A stretch of DNA of 64,000 nt, taken from assembly GCF_003931565.1 (NCBI RefSeq), contig NZ_RRYI01000005.1:186001-250000 (forward strand), written 5' to 3'. The notes under the pieces were generated by a model that saw only the letters and a program-made list of their open reading frames with translations, did no database searches and was not told the DNA's origin. Below, piece by piece: positions 55,180 to 63,950 of the stretch (position 1 is its first letter; the number at the start of each line of letters is the position of its first letter). The DNA comes from Caulobacter sp. 602-1. Lineage in GTDB: Bacteria; Pseudomonadota; Alphaproteobacteria; Caulobacterales; Caulobacteraceae. The position numbers were made by a program, and so were the translations under genes.

Positions 55180-55288
55180 GCCGACGGAGGCATAATCTCC
55201 CTTGAACTGGCTTGGCGTGGCCCCGCTCGGGGTCTATCCATGCCCGACTTTTCGCTCCCAGAGCGCCGACGCGGCGCATAGAGCCCCC

Positions 55289-56509
55289 ATGAGCACCGAT
55301 TTTCACCGTATCCGCCGCCTGCCGCCTTACGTCTTCGAAGAGGTCAACAAGATCAAGGCGCGCCTCCGCGCCGAGGGGACCGACATCATCGACTTCGGCA
55401 TGGGCAATCCTGACATGCCCACGCCCCAGCACATCGTCGACAAGCTGATCGAGACGGCGCGCGACCCCAAGGCGGGGCGCTATTCCGCGTCCAAGGGCAT
55501 CCCCGGCCTTCGCAAGGCTATGGCCAACTATTACGGCCGCCGCTTCGGCGTGAAGCTGAACCCCGACACCGAGGTGATCGCCACGCTCGGGTCCAAGGAG
55601 GGCTTCGCCAACCTGGCCCAGGCCCTGACCGGTCCCGGCGACGTGATCATCTGTCCGAACCCGGCCTATCCGATCCACGCCTTCGGCTTCATCATGGCCG
55701 GCGGCATCATCCGCCATGTGCCGGCCCTGTCGCCGGAGGAGTACCTCTCCAACATCAGCCGCGCGGTGAAGCACTCCGTGCCGCCGCCCAGCGTGCTGAT
55801 CCTGTCCTATCCGTCGAACCCGACCGCCCAATGGGTGGATCTGGATTTCTACAAGGACGCCGTGGCGCTGGCCAAGAAGCACGACCTGCTGGTGATCAGC
55901 GACGTGGCCTATGGCGAGATCTATTTCGAGAACAATCCGCCCCCGTCGATCCTGCAGGTGGATGGGGCCAAGGACATCGCGGTCGAGGTCAACTCGCTGT
56001 CGAAGACCTACGCCATGGCCGGCTGGCGCGTGGGCATGGTGGTCGGCAACGCTCGCATCTGCGCGGCCCTGGCCCGCGTGAAGTCGTACCTGGACTATGG
56101 CGCCTATACCCCGGTGCAGGTGGCCGCGGCCACGGCGCTCAACGGGCCCCAGGATTGCGTCGATGAGATCCGCGGCATCTACAAGAGCCGTCGCGACACC
56201 TTGATCAAGTCGATGAAGGGCGCCGGCTGGGACATCCCCAACCCGCCGGCTTCGATGTTCGCCTGGGCCAAGATCCCCGAGGCCTATCGCGAGGCCGGCT
56301 CCATGCTCTTCTCGCGCCTGCTGATCGAGGAGGCCGGCGTCGCCGTCGCCCCCGGCATCGGCTTTGGCGAGTACGGCGAGGGTTATGTGCGGATCGGCCT
56401 GGTCGAGAACGAGCACCGCATCCGTCAGGCCGCGCGCAACGTGAAGAAATTCATCGCCAACGCCGACTCCATCCTGGCCAAGGCCCACAACAAGATGGAA
56501 CAGGCCTAA
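55289..56509 (+). CDS. Class I/II aminotransferase, AlaC-like
   Basis: A 406-residue PLP enzyme. RIRRLPPYVFEEVNKIK, DIIDFGMGNPDMPTPQHIV and PNPAYPIHAFGFIMAGG align well with E. coli AlaC; the PLP lysine is in EVNSLSKTYAMAGWRVGM. Databases often name such proteins LL-diaminopimelate aminotransferase; the AlaC-type alanine-forming role is more likely. ATG 55289 is chosen over an in-frame 55202. hom follows 27 bases later, so an amino-acid operon is likely. Confidence 0.9.
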   Translation: MSTDFHRIRRLPPYVFEEVNKIKARLRAEGTDIIDFGMGNPDMPTPQHIVDKLIETARDPKAGRYSASKGIPGLRKAMANYYGRRFGVKLNPDTEVIATLGSKEGFANLAQALTGPGDVIICPNPAYPIHAFGFIMAGGIIRHVPALSPEEYLSNISRAVKHSVPPPSVLILSYPSNPTAQWVDLDFYKDAVALAKKHDLLVISDVAYGEIYFENNPPPSILQVDGAKDIAVEVNSLSKTYAMAGWRVGMVVGNARICAALARVKSYLDYGAYTPVQVAAATALNGPQDCVDEIRGIYKSRRDTLIKSMKGAGWDIPNPPASMFAWAKIPEAYREAGSMLFSRLLIEEAGVAVAPGIGFGEYGEGYVRIGLVENEHRIRQAARNVKKFIANADSILAKAHNKMEQA

Positions 56510-56536
56510 GAGCCGTCCGATCCCGAGGATTCGAAG

Positions 56537-57826
56537 ATGACGAAGAAGACCTGGCGCGTCGGCGTCGCGGGCCTTGGCACCGTCGGCGGCGGACTTCTGC
56601 AGTTCCTGGCCGAGCGCCCGGATTTCGCGCCGGCCGGCGATCGGGCGGTGGTCACCGCCGTTTCGGCCCGCAACAAGACCCGCGCGCGTCCGGTCGATAT
56701 CTCGACCCTGGCCTGGTTCGACGATCCAGTGGCCTTGGCCGCCTCGCCGGACGTGGATCTCTTCGTCGAGCTGATCGGCGGCAGCGACGGCCCGGCCAAG
56801 GCCGCGGTCGAGACCGCGCTGAAGGCCGGCAAGCCCGTGGTCACGGCCAACAAGGCCCTGATCGCCGTGCACGGCGCCGAACTGGCCGCCCTGGCCGAGG
56901 CCCAAGGCGTGCCGCTGCTGTTCGAGGCGGCCGTCATGGGCGGCACCCCGGCGGTGAAGATGCTGCGCGAGGCCATGGTCGGTGACGACGTCGTCTCGGT
57001 CGCGGGCATCCTCAACGGCACCTGCAACTTCATCCTGACCGAGATGGAGAAGACCGGCCGCTCGTTCGCCGACGTGCTGCGCGAAGCCCAAGGCCTGGGC
57101 TATGCCGAGGCCGATCCGACCACGGACGTCGGCGGCTTCGACGCCGGCCACAAGATCAGCATCCTGGCCGCCCTGGCCTTCGGCTGCGCCCCGAACTTCG
57201 AGGCCGCCGAGATCGAGGGCATCAGCGATGTCGAGCTGCTCGACATCAAGCTGGCCAAGGATCTGGGCTATCGCATCAAGCTGGTCGCCAGCGCCGCCAA
57301 GACCGACGACGGCGTGGCCGTGAAGGTGCATCCGTCGCTGACCCCGCTGTATCATCCGCTGGCCCAGGCGGGCGGCGCGCTCAACGCGCTGTTCATCGAA
57401 GGCAAGCGCATCGGCCGGATCTTCATCCAGGGGCCGGGCGCGGGCGCGGGCCCGACCGCGGCCGCCGTGGCCGCCGACATCGCCGACGTGATGACCAGGG
57501 CCGTCCGCCCTGTGTTCCAGGCGCCGGCCGGCGCTCTGGCCCCGTTCATCGCCATCGATCCGGCCCGCGCGGTGGGCAAGGCGTATCTGCGGATCATGGC
57601 CAAGGATCAGCCCGGCGTGATCGCCGCCATCTCCGAAACCCTGGCCGAATGCGGTGTTTCGATCGATAGTTTCCTGCAAAAGCCCGTCGAAGGAGCGGGC
57701 GGCGTGCCGATCGTGCTCGTTACCCATGCGACGCCGGAATCGAACCTTCTGGATGCGATTAGCCGCATCGAAAAATTGCAGACCGTGCTAGAGCGTCCCC
57801 GCCTTTTGCGCGTCGCGCGCATCTAA
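56537..57826 (+). CDS. hom: Homoserine dehydrogenase
   Basis: A 429-residue NAD(P) enzyme reducing aspartate semialdehyde to homoserine, for threonine, methionine and isoleucine. VGVAGLGTVGGGLLQFLAE is the Rossmann motif; VVTANKALIAVHGAEL and LNGTCNFILTEME with ATTDVGGFDAGHK-like core follow (TTDVGGFDAGHKISILAALA). The C-terminal ACT domain, from about residue 350 (DQPGVIAAISETLAECGVSI), suggests feedback control by threonine. Confidence 0.97.
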   Translation: MTKKTWRVGVAGLGTVGGGLLQFLAERPDFAPAGDRAVVTAVSARNKTRARPVDISTLAWFDDPVALAASPDVDLFVELIGGSDGPAKAAVETALKAGKPVVTANKALIAVHGAELAALAEAQGVPLLFEAAVMGGTPAVKMLREAMVGDDVVSVAGILNGTCNFILTEMEKTGRSFADVLREAQGLGYAEADPTTDVGGFDAGHKISILAALAFGCAPNFEAAEIEGISDVELLDIKLAKDLGYRIKLVASAAKTDDGVAVKVHPSLTPLYHPLAQAGGALNALFIEGKRIGRIFIQGPGAGAGPTAAAVAADIADVMTRAVRPVFQAPAGALAPFIAIDPARAVGKAYLRIMAKDQPGVIAAISETLAECGVSIDSFLQKPVEGAGGVPIVLVTHATPESNLLDAISRIEKLQTVLERPRLLRVARI

Positions 57827-57902
57827 ACGACCGAGAAAACTCGGCGTCGAAGGCGACATTGGGAACAAGGCCACCTCTATCCGGGGCGGTTGGGAGAGAC
57901 GG

Positions 57903-58856
57903 ATGAGTTCGAACACCCTGGACCGCTCGCTGGTCCTGGACGCCGTTCGCGTAACCGAAGCCGCCGCCATCGCCTCGTGGACGATGCTGGGTCGTGGCGA
58001 CGAGATGGCCGCCGACCAGGCCGCCGTCGACGCGATGCGCAACGCCTTGAACACGCTGGATATCGATGGCGAGATCGTCATCGGCGAAGGCGAGCGTGAC
58101 GAGGCGCCGATGCTGTACATCGGCGAGAAGGTCGGCACGGGTAAGGGCCCCAAGATCGACATCGCCCTGGATCCGTTGGAAGGCACGACCCTGGCCGCCA
58201 AGGCCCAACCCAACGCTCTGACGGTGATGGCCTGGGCGCCCAAGGGCACGCTTCTGAACGCGCCCGACACCTATATGGACAAGATCGCCTGCGGTCCGGG
58301 GCTGCCCGCCGGGGTGATCGACCTGGACCGCTCGCCGGCCGAGAACATCAAGGCGATCGCCGACGCCAAGGGCGTGGCGGAGACCGAGATCACCGTCTGC
58401 GTCCTGGATCGTCCGCGTCACGCCGACATCATCGCCAAGGTCCGCGCGGCCGGCGCCCGCATCCATCTGATCACTGACGGCGACGTGGCCGGGGTGATCA
58501 ACACCACCGATCCTTCGACCGGCATCGACCTCTATCTGGGCTCGGGCGGCGCGCCGGAAGGCGTCCTGGCCTGCGCGGCGCTGAAGTGCGTCGGCGGGCA
58601 GTTCCAGGGCCGTCTGCTGTTCCGCAACGCCGACGAGCGCGCCCGCGCCGCTCGGTGGGGCGTGACCGATCTCGACAAGAAGTACGACCTGCACGAGATC
58701 GTCCGGGACGAGGCGATCTTCGCCGCAACCGGCGTGACGCGTGGCGGGCTGCTGGATGGCGTCGTCTTCCGCGACGGCTGCGTCCATACCCACACCCTGG
58801 TGATGAACTCCGCGACGGGCACCGTCCGCGAGGTCCGCATGAAGCGGAAGGTCTGA
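57903..58856 (+). CDS. glpX: Class II fructose-1,6-bisphosphatase
   Basis: A 317-residue GlpX-type FBPase. [39 protein letters not shown] and [20 protein letters not shown] carry the metal and phosphate ligands. It hydrolyses fructose-1,6-bisphosphate in gluconeogenesis; some homologues also take sedoheptulose-1,7-bisphosphate. A class I FBPase gene follows 62 bases later. Confidence 0.96.
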   Translation: MSSNTLDRSLVLDAVRVTEAAAIASWTMLGRGDEMAADQAAVDAMRNALNTLDIDGEIVIGEGERDEAPMLYIGEKVGTGKGPKIDIALDPLEGTTLAAKAQPNALTVMAWAPKGTLLNAPDTYMDKIACGPGLPAGVIDLDRSPAENIKAIADAKGVAETEITVCVLDRPRHADIIAKVRAAGARIHLITDGDVAGVINTTDPSTGIDLYLGSGGAPEGVLACAALKCVGGQFQGRLLFRNADERARAARWGVTDLDKKYDLHEIVRDEAIFAATGVTRGGLLDGVVFRDGCVHTHTLVMNSATGTVREVRMKRKV

Positions 58857-58870
58857 GACCTTTCTGTCAT

Positions 58871-58900
58871 GGCCGTCTTGTAGGGCGGCCTTTCTGCTTT
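58871..58900 (+). terminator. Weak terminator or attenuator between glpX and fbp
   Basis: A 7-bp stem (58871-58877 with 58884-58890) followed by TTTCTGCTTT. It sits in the gap between two FBPase genes and could lower readthrough. Confidence 0.45.
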
Positions 58901-58918
58901 CGGTTTCGAGGATACGAG

Positions 58919-59896
58919 ATGACCGCCTTCGTCGACCTGGCCGCCCGGCTCGCGGCCGAGCCGGCCGACGCCGCCCTCAAGGACGTCGTCCAGACGATCG
59001 CCGCCACGTGCGCGCGGATCAGCCGCGTGGTCGCCAGCGGCGCGCTGTCGGGCAGCCTGGGCGCGGCCGGCAGCACCAACGTCCAGGACGAGGAGCAGAA
59101 GAAGCTCGACGTCATCACCAACGACATGCTCAGCGACGCCCTGAAGGGCTGCGCCGCCGTCGCGGGCCTGGCCTCGGAAGAGCTGGAAGAGGTCGAGCCG
59201 ACCGGCCGTGTCGGCGGCTATCTGGTGACCTTCGACCCGCTGGACGGCTCCAGCAATATCGACGTCAACGTCTCGGTCGGGACGATCTTCTCGGTGCTGC
59301 CCGCGCCAGCCGGCCATGCGCCGACCGAGGCCGATTTCCTGCAGGCCGGTCGCGGGCAGGTCGCCGCCGGCTATGCCGTCTACGGTCCGCAGACCATGCT
59401 GGTCCTGACCTTGTCGGGCGGTGTCGACGGCTTCACGCTCAGCGCCGACGGTCAGTGGCTGCTGACCCATCCGAGTCTGGCGATCAAGGCCGATACGGCC
59501 GAGTTCGCGATCAACATGTCCAACCAGCGCCACTGGGCGCCGCCGGTGCGCCGCTATATCGACGGCTGCCTGGCGGGCAAGGATGGTCCCCGGGGCAAGA
59601 ACTTCAACATGCGCTGGGTGGCCTCGATGGTCGCAGACGTCCACCGCATCCTGATGCGCGGCGGCATCTTCATGTACCCGTGGGACGCTCGCGAACCGGC
59701 CAAGCCGGGCAAGCTTCGCCTGATGTACGAGGCCAACCCGATGAGCCTGCTGATCGAGCGGGCGGGCGGCAAGTCGACCGAGGGCCTGGCCGACATCCTC
59801 GACATCCAGCCGACCAAGCTGCACCAGCGCGTGCCGGTGGTGCTGGGTTCGGCCAACGAGGTCGAGGCGGTGCGCCGCGAGATGCAAGCGGGCTGA
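58919..59896 (+). CDS. fbp: Class I fructose-1,6-bisphosphatase
   Basis: A 325-residue FBPase unrelated in fold detail to Glp[21 protein letters not shown] with the metal Asp residues and the C-terminal [20 protein letters not shown] are classic; [20 protein letters not shown] precedes it. ATG 58919 follows TTTCGAGGATAC as ribosome site. It repeats the reaction of the gene just before it. Confidence 0.97.
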   Translation: MTAFVDLAARLAAEPADAALKDVVQTIAATCARISRVVASGALSGSLGAAGSTNVQDEEQKKLDVITNDMLSDALKGCAAVAGLASEELEEVEPTGRVGGYLVTFDPLDGSSNIDVNVSVGTIFSVLPAPAGHAPTEADFLQAGRGQVAAGYAVYGPQTMLVLTLSGGVDGFTLSADGQWLLTHPSLAIKADTAEFAINMSNQRHWAPPVRRYIDGCLAGKDGPRGKNFNMRWVASMVADVHRILMRGGIFMYPWDAREPAKPGKLRLMYEANPMSLLIERAGGKSTEGLADILDIQPTKLHQRVPVVLGSANEVEAVRREMQAG

Positions 59897-59927
59897 CCCA
59901 CGTCCGGGACTGTCGTCGCCGCGCCGC

Positions 59928-61793
59928 ATGGTCCGAATCCGCGTGACCAGCTATTCTCCAGCGATGCCCGCCGATGGTGTCACCGATATTTCCGCCAGCG
60001 CCTCGCCTGGCGCCTTTCTGGGCGTCGAACGCTCGCTCAGCGGCCGCGCGTGGCGCGAAAGACCGGCCGACATGGCCGTCGTGCGCGACATCCAGCAGCG
60101 TCATGGCCTGAGCGAGCCCCTGGCCCGCGCCCTGGTCTCGCGTGGCGTCTCACTGGAGCAGGCCGAGCACTATCTACGCCCGACCCTGAAGGCGCTGTTC
60201 CCGGATCCGTCCAGCTTCACCGACATGGACCGGGCCGCCGAGATCCTGATCGACGCCCTGGAGCGAGGCCGGCCGACCATGGTCTTCGCCGACTACGATG
60301 TCGACGGGGCCACCAGCGCCGCCCAGCTCGTCCGTTGGTTCCGCTACATGGGCGTCGAACTGCCCATCTACATTCCCGACCGCCTGACCGAGGGTTATGG
60401 CCCCAGCCCGGCGGCGTTCAAGACGATTCGCGACGGCGGAGCCGAGCTGGTCGTGACCCTGGACTGCGGCGCGGCCGCCTATGACGCCATCGCCAGCGCC
60501 GCCGAAATTGGCCTGGAGGTCGTGGTCATCGACCACCATCTGATGCGCGAAGATCCGCCGGCCGCCGCCGCGGTGGTCAACCCCAACCGTCCCGGGTGCC
60601 AGAGCGGGCAGGGGGTCTTGGCCGCCGCCGGGGTCACCTTCGTCCTGCTGGCCGCCCTGAATCGCGAGGCCCGCAAGCGCGGCCTGTTCACCGACGATCG
60701 TCCGCAGCCGGACCTGCGTCAGTGGTTGGATCTCGTCGCTCTGGGCGAGGTCTGCGATGTCACCCAGCTGGTCGGCTTCAACCGCGCCCTGACGGCGCTG
60801 GGCCTGCGGACCATGGGGGCATGGGCCAATCCCGGACTGAAGGCCTTGTTCGAGGTCGGAAAGGGCTCGGGCAAGCCGTCCGTGTTCCACGCCGGATTCA
60901 TCCTGGGGCCTCGTATCAACGCCGGCGGCCGTATCGGGCGATCGGACCTCGGCGCCATGTTGCTGTCGACCGACGATCCTCTGGAGGCCGCCGCTCTGGC
61001 CGAGGAGCTGGACGGGCTCAACACCGAGCGCAAGGCCGTCGAGGCCGCCGTGGTCGAGGAGGCCGCCGCCATGCTGGAGCGCGGTAACTTCAACACCGAT
61101 GCGCCCGTCATCGTGGTGGCCGGCGAGGACTGGCATCCGGGCGTCATCGGCATCGTCGCGGGCCGCCTGCGCGAGCGTTATCGCAAGCCGGTGGTGGTGA
61201 TCGGCGTCGACCGCGCCGCCAATGTCGGCAAGGGCTCGGGCCGTTCGCAGCCCGGCGTCAATCTGGGCCGGGCCATTCAGGCCGCCTTCGAGGCGGGGCT
61301 GCTGATGGCCGGCGGCGGCCACGCCATGGCCGCCGGCCTGTCGATTCGTCCCGAGATGATCCCCGAGTTCCGCGCCTTCCTGGAGGAACACCTGGCTGGC
61401 GAGATGGAGGCCGTGGGCGTCGAATCGGTCGAGATCGACGCCTTGGTTCAACCGCGCGCGGCGAATCGGGCGCTGCTCGACGACTTCCAGCGCCTGGCGC
61501 CGTTCGGGCCCGGCAATCCCGAGCCGATGTTCGCCCTGACTCAGGTGCGGCCCGACCGGGTCTCGGCCCTCAAGGGAGGGCACGTGCGCATGGACCTCGT
61601 CGGACCGACCGGCGACCGTATCAAGGCCATCAGCTGGCGCAGCGCCGAGACGCCGCTGGGCCAGCGTCTGTTGGCGGGCGGCGGCGCGCTGGACGTCGTC
61701 GGCAAGCTGAAACCGGACGATTATATGGGCCGAAACGGCGTCCAGCTGGAGATCGAGGACGCCCACGATCCCAGAGCGCGGTACGCGCTCTAG
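59928..61793 (+). CDS. recJ: Single-stranded-DNA-specific exonuclease RecJ
   Basis: A 621-residue 5'-3' exonuclease. DHH-family motifs: VFADYDVDGATSAAQLVRWF, LVVTLDCGAAAYDA, VVVIDHHLMRED and, later, DWHPGVIGIVAGRLRERYRK and MAGGGHAMAAGLSI. The OB-fold end includes FQRLAPFGPGNPEPMFAL. The start is uncertain: ATG 59928, or ATG 59964 (MPADGVTD), both ahead of the conserved FLGVERSLSGRAW. No good ribosome site favours either. Confidence 0.95.
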   Translation: MVRIRVTSYSPAMPADGVTDISASASPGAFLGVERSLSGRAWRERPADMAVVRDIQQRHGLSEPLARALVSRGVSLEQAEHYLRPTLKALFPDPSSFTDMDRAAEILIDALERGRPTMVFADYDVDGATSAAQLVRWFRYMGVELPIYIPDRLTEGYGPSPAAFKTIRDGGAELVVTLDCGAAAYDAIASAAEIGLEVVVIDHHLMREDPPAAAAVVNPNRPGCQSGQGVLAAAGVTFVLLAALNREARKRGLFTDDRPQPDLRQWLDLVALGEVCDVTQLVGFNRALTALGLRTMGAWANPGLKALFEVGKGSGKPSVFHAGFILGPRINAGGRIGRSDLGAMLLSTDDPLEAAALAEELDGLNTERKAVEAAVVEEAAAMLERGNFNTDAPVIVVAGEDWHPGVIGIVAGRLRERYRKPVVVIGVDRAANVGKGSGRSQPGVNLGRAIQAAFEAGLLMAGGGHAMAAGLSIRPEMIPEFRAFLEEHLAGEMEAVGVESVEIDALVQPRAANRALLDDFQRLAPFGPGNPEPMFALTQVRPDRVSALKGGHVRMDLVGPTGDRIKAISWRSAETPLGQRLLAGGGALDVVGKLKPDDYMGRNGVQLEIEDAHDPRARYAL

Positions 61794-61877
61794 GCTGCGG
61801 GAGGTCGAGCGAAACTGTGTTTGGCTCGACGGCGTGGACGGACTGAAAGTCGGACCGAAAAAATGACTTTCGGCGGC

Positions 61878-61906
61878 TTGCGCGCCCCCAAGGTCGCGGC
61901 TATACA
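61878..61906 (+). promoter_or_regulatory. Promoter of the tRNA-Glu genes
   Basis: TTGCGC (61878-61883), 17-base spacer, TATACA (61901-61906); the first tRNA-Glu starts 21 bases after the -10. Confidence 0.65.
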
Positions 61907-61927
61907 CCCGCTTCCTCGCGGGGCCGT

Positions 61928-62002
61928 GGTCCCTTCGTCTATCGGTTAGGACGCCAGATTTTCAATCTGGAGAGAGGGGTTCGACTCCCCTAGGGACTGC
62001 CA
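61928..62002 (+). tRNA. tRNA-Glu (anticodon TTC), copy 1
   Basis: A 75-nt tRNA with encoded CCA: acceptor GGTCCCT with AGGGACT, anticodon stem CCAGA/TCTGG with loop holding TTC, T arm GGGGTTCGACTCCCC. Identical in all 75 bases to copy 2. Confidence 0.95.
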
Positions 62003-62047
62003 CCCGCGAGGCTATATATCGGCTATGTTCCGCTTCGGCGGCGATGT

Positions 62048-62122
62048 GGTCCCTTCGTCTATCGGTTAGGACGCCAGATTTTCAATCTGGAGAGAGGGGT
62101 TCGACTCCCCTAGGGACTGCCA
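62048..62122 (+). tRNA. tRNA-Glu (anticodon TTC), copy 2
   Basis: Exact duplicate of the gene 120 bases upstream. The 45-base spacer holds GCTATATATC and GGCTATGTTC, which resemble a degraded copy of the first promoter's -10. Confidence 0.95.
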
Positions 62123-62214
62123 CTTTCGGCTGTATTTCAGAATTGTTTCTGTGTTGTTTCTGCGACGAAATGTCGCGGAACGCCTTTGTGCGCCCTTTTG
62201 ACGTGATTTCGTCA

Positions 62215-62239
62215 TTGACGGCTCTCCTCACGCGAGAAC
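62215..62239 (+). promoter_or_regulatory. Promoter of the cold-shock gene
   Basis: TTGACGG (62215-62221), 10-base spacer, GCGAGAAC (62232-62239). This fits the Caulobacter housekeeping pattern TTGACGS-N10-14-GCTANAWC with one mismatch in the -10. The gene starts 55 bases further on. Confidence 0.65.
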
Positions 62240-62249
62240 ACTGTTCTCG
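62233..62249. promoter_or_regulatory. Operator-like 17-bp palindrome over the csp promoter -10
   Basis: CGAGAACA-C-TGTTCTCG is a perfect dyad with 8-bp arms. It overlaps seven bases of the -10 element and the expected transcription start, a classic repressor place. Confidence 0.65.
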
Positions 62250-62294
62250 TAGTGCTCGCTCCGATGGGCTGATTGGGCGAGCCAGAGGGGTGGG

Positions 62295-62885
62295 ATGTCT
62301 GGTTTCGATTTTGAGGACGCTGCGGCGCACGAAGAGTTCGTGCGCATCAGCGGGAAGGTGAAGTGGTTCGACGCCGGCAAGGGTTACGGGTTCATCGTAC
62401 CGGATGATCCGGGCCAGACCGGGCTTAAGGACGTGCTTCTGCATGTGACGTCGCTGCGCAACTGCGGGCGCGAAACCGCCATGGAGGGGGCGGTGATCGT
62501 GTGCGACGTGGTGCGAAGGCCCAAGGGCTGGCAGGTCAGCGAGGTCGTCAATCTCGACGAAAGTAACGCCGCGGCGCCGATCGAGCGGCAGCGGCGGACC
62601 TTCGCCGACGGGCCGACGCGTCGCGATCCCCTGCGGGAAGGCCATGGGCGCCACGCCCTGGAACCCGAAGGGCCGGCCGAGCACGCCAAGGTCAAGTGGT
62701 TCAACCGCACCAAGGGCTACGGCTTCGTGATCCGCGACGCCGAACCTGGGGACATTTTCGTGCATATCGAGACGCTCCGGCGGGGCGGGCTTGAGGATCT
62801 GCAGCCGGGCGACGATGTCCTGGTGCGGTTCGCGCGGGGCCCCAAGGGCTTGGTGGTCGCGGAAATCACCGCCGGCGACGCCTGA
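62295..62885 (+). CDS. Double cold-shock-domain protein
   Basis: A 196-residue nucleic-acid-binding protein with two cold-shock domains. The first, residues about 18-90, has [20 protein letters not shown]; the second, about 130-194, has [20 protein letters not shown] and [23 protein letters not shown]1 and RNP2 motifs are intact in the second and altered in the first ([11 protein letters not shown]). The linker is polar. Such two-domain proteins (CspC/CspD type) occur in Caulobacter. Promoter and palindrome upstream are listed separately. Confidence 0.94.
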   Translation: MSGFDFEDAAAHEEFVRISGKVKWFDAGKGYGFIVPDDPGQTGLKDVLLHVTSLRNCGRETAMEGAVIVCDVVRRPKGWQVSEVVNLDESNAAAPIERQRRTFADGPTRRDPLREGHGRHALEPEGPAEHAKVKWFNRTKGYGFVIRDAEPGDIFVHIETLRRGGLEDLQPGDDVLVRFARGPKGLVVAEITAGDA

Positions 62886-62960
62886 CTTTAGCGGCCTCGC
62901 TTTCGCCATCTTGGGGGGAAGGCTAGTCTCGACCGAGATTGGCTTTTCCCGAGGTGATGC

Positions 62961-63434
62961 GTGGCGGAACGGATGATCGGAAGGCGGGCGCTGCTCGCCG
63001 GGCTGATGCTGGGTGTCAGCGCGGGCGCCAACGCTTGGGCCGCGCCTGGGAGTAAGCTGGAGACGGTGGAAATCGTCACCCTGCGCGGTCGCCAACGCTT
63101 CCAGGTCGAGATCGCCGCCACCCGCGCCCAGCAGGAGCGGGGGCTGATGTTCCGCAAGAGCCTGGCGCCCGACCACGGGATGCTCTTCACCTACGCCAAG
63201 CCCCAGCGCGTGGCCTATTGGATGAAGAACACCCTGATTCCGCTCGACATTATCTACATCGCGCCGAACGGCAGGATCCTGTCGATCGCCCGCAACGCCC
63301 GACCGCACGACGAGACGCCGCTCGCCTCGGGCGGCCTGGTTCTGGGCGTTCTGGAGCTGGCGGGCGGCCGCGCGGCGCAGCTGGGCATCCTGCCCGGCGA
63401 CCGCGTTCTGCATCGAATCTTCCCGAAGGGGTGA
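62961..63434 (+). CDS. Exported DUF192 protein
   Basis: A 157-residue protein: signal peptide (RRALLAGLMLGVSAGANAWA), then the DUF192 domain with ERGLMFRKSLAPDHGMLF, VAYWMKNTLIPLDIIYI and LELAGGRAAQLGILPGDRVL. Family function is unknown; the fold resembles a small beta sandwich. GTG 62961 is taken; an in-frame ATG at 62973 is also possible. Confidence 0.9.
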   Translation: MAERMIGRRALLAGLMLGVSAGANAWAAPGSKLETVEIVTLRGRQRFQVEIAATRAQQERGLMFRKSLAPDHGMLFTYAKPQRVAYWMKNTLIPLDIIYIAPNGRILSIARNARPHDETPLASGGLVLGVLELAGGRAAQLGILPGDRVLHRIFPKG

Positions 63435-63452
63435 ATTGCGGCGTCCGGATCG

Positions 63453-63481
63453 TTGATCCGCGCTTCGAACCCCTGTAGAGC
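63453..63481 (+). promoter_or_regulatory. Promoter of tRNA-Pro(TGG)
   Basis: TTGATC (63453-63458), 17-base spacer, TAGAGC (63476-63481), 18 bases before the tRNA. Confidence 0.55.
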
Positions 63482-63499
63482 ACCCGCCTGCCGATGTTT

Positions 63500-63576
63500 C
63501 GGAGCGTAGCGCAGTCTGGTAGCGCGCCTGGTTTGGGACCAGGATGTCGCAGGTTCAAATCCTGCCGCTCCGACCA
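63500..63576 (+). tRNA. tRNA-Pro (anticodon TGG)
   Basis: A 77-nt tRNA with CCA: acceptor CGGAGCG/CGCTCCG, anticodon stem CCTGG/CCAGG with loop TTTGGGA, T arm GCAGG-TTCAAAT-CCTGC. Same acceptor as the GGG isoacceptor at 46.2 kb. Confidence 0.95.
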
Positions 63577-63616
63577 TCGGCAAGGTATTCTCGGTAAGGT
63601 ACTCTGGGAGAGGTCC

Positions 63617-63922
63617 ATGCTGGCCCGCATCTATCGCCCCGCCAAGAACGCCATGCAGTCCGGCAAGGCCAAGACCAAGGACTGGGTGCTGGAGTTCGAG
63701 CCGGCCTCGGCCCGCAAGCCCGACCCGCTGATGGGCTGGACCACGTCCAGCGACATGAACGGCCAGATCCGCCTGACCTTCGAGACGCGTGACGAGGCGG
63801 TGGCCTACGCCCAGCGCCACGAGATCGCCTTCCAGCTCTTCGAACCGAAGACCCCCAAGCGGATCATCAAGGCCTATGCCGACAACTTCGCCGCCAACCG
63901 CAAGCAGCCCTGGACCCACTAG
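63617..63922 (+). CDS. NDUFS4-like complex I accessory subunit (ETC complex I subunit)
   Basis: A 101-residue protein of the NDUFS4/18-kDa family. MLARIYRPAKNAMQSGKAKT, LEFEPASARKPDPLMGWTTS, QIRLTFETRDEAVAYAQRHE and KRIIKAYADNFAANRKQPWT are family marks. It is found in alphaproteobacteria and mitochondria and stabilises the NADH-dehydrogenase arm. No nuo gene is near. Start ATG 63617 is 40 bases after the tRNA end. Confidence 0.93.
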   Translation: MLARIYRPAKNAMQSGKAKTKDWVLEFEPASARKPDPLMGWTTSSDMNGQIRLTFETRDEAVAYAQRHEIAFQLFEPKTPKRIIKAYADNFAANRKQPWTH

Positions 63923-63950
63923 CGCCGCCGCGGATCCGGCCGGCCAGCGC

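Noticed and set aside
61928-62122. Integration site or genomic island at the tRNA-Glu or tRNA-Pro genes.
   Set aside because: No integrase, no partial tRNA repeat and no change of gene type next to any of the tRNAs.
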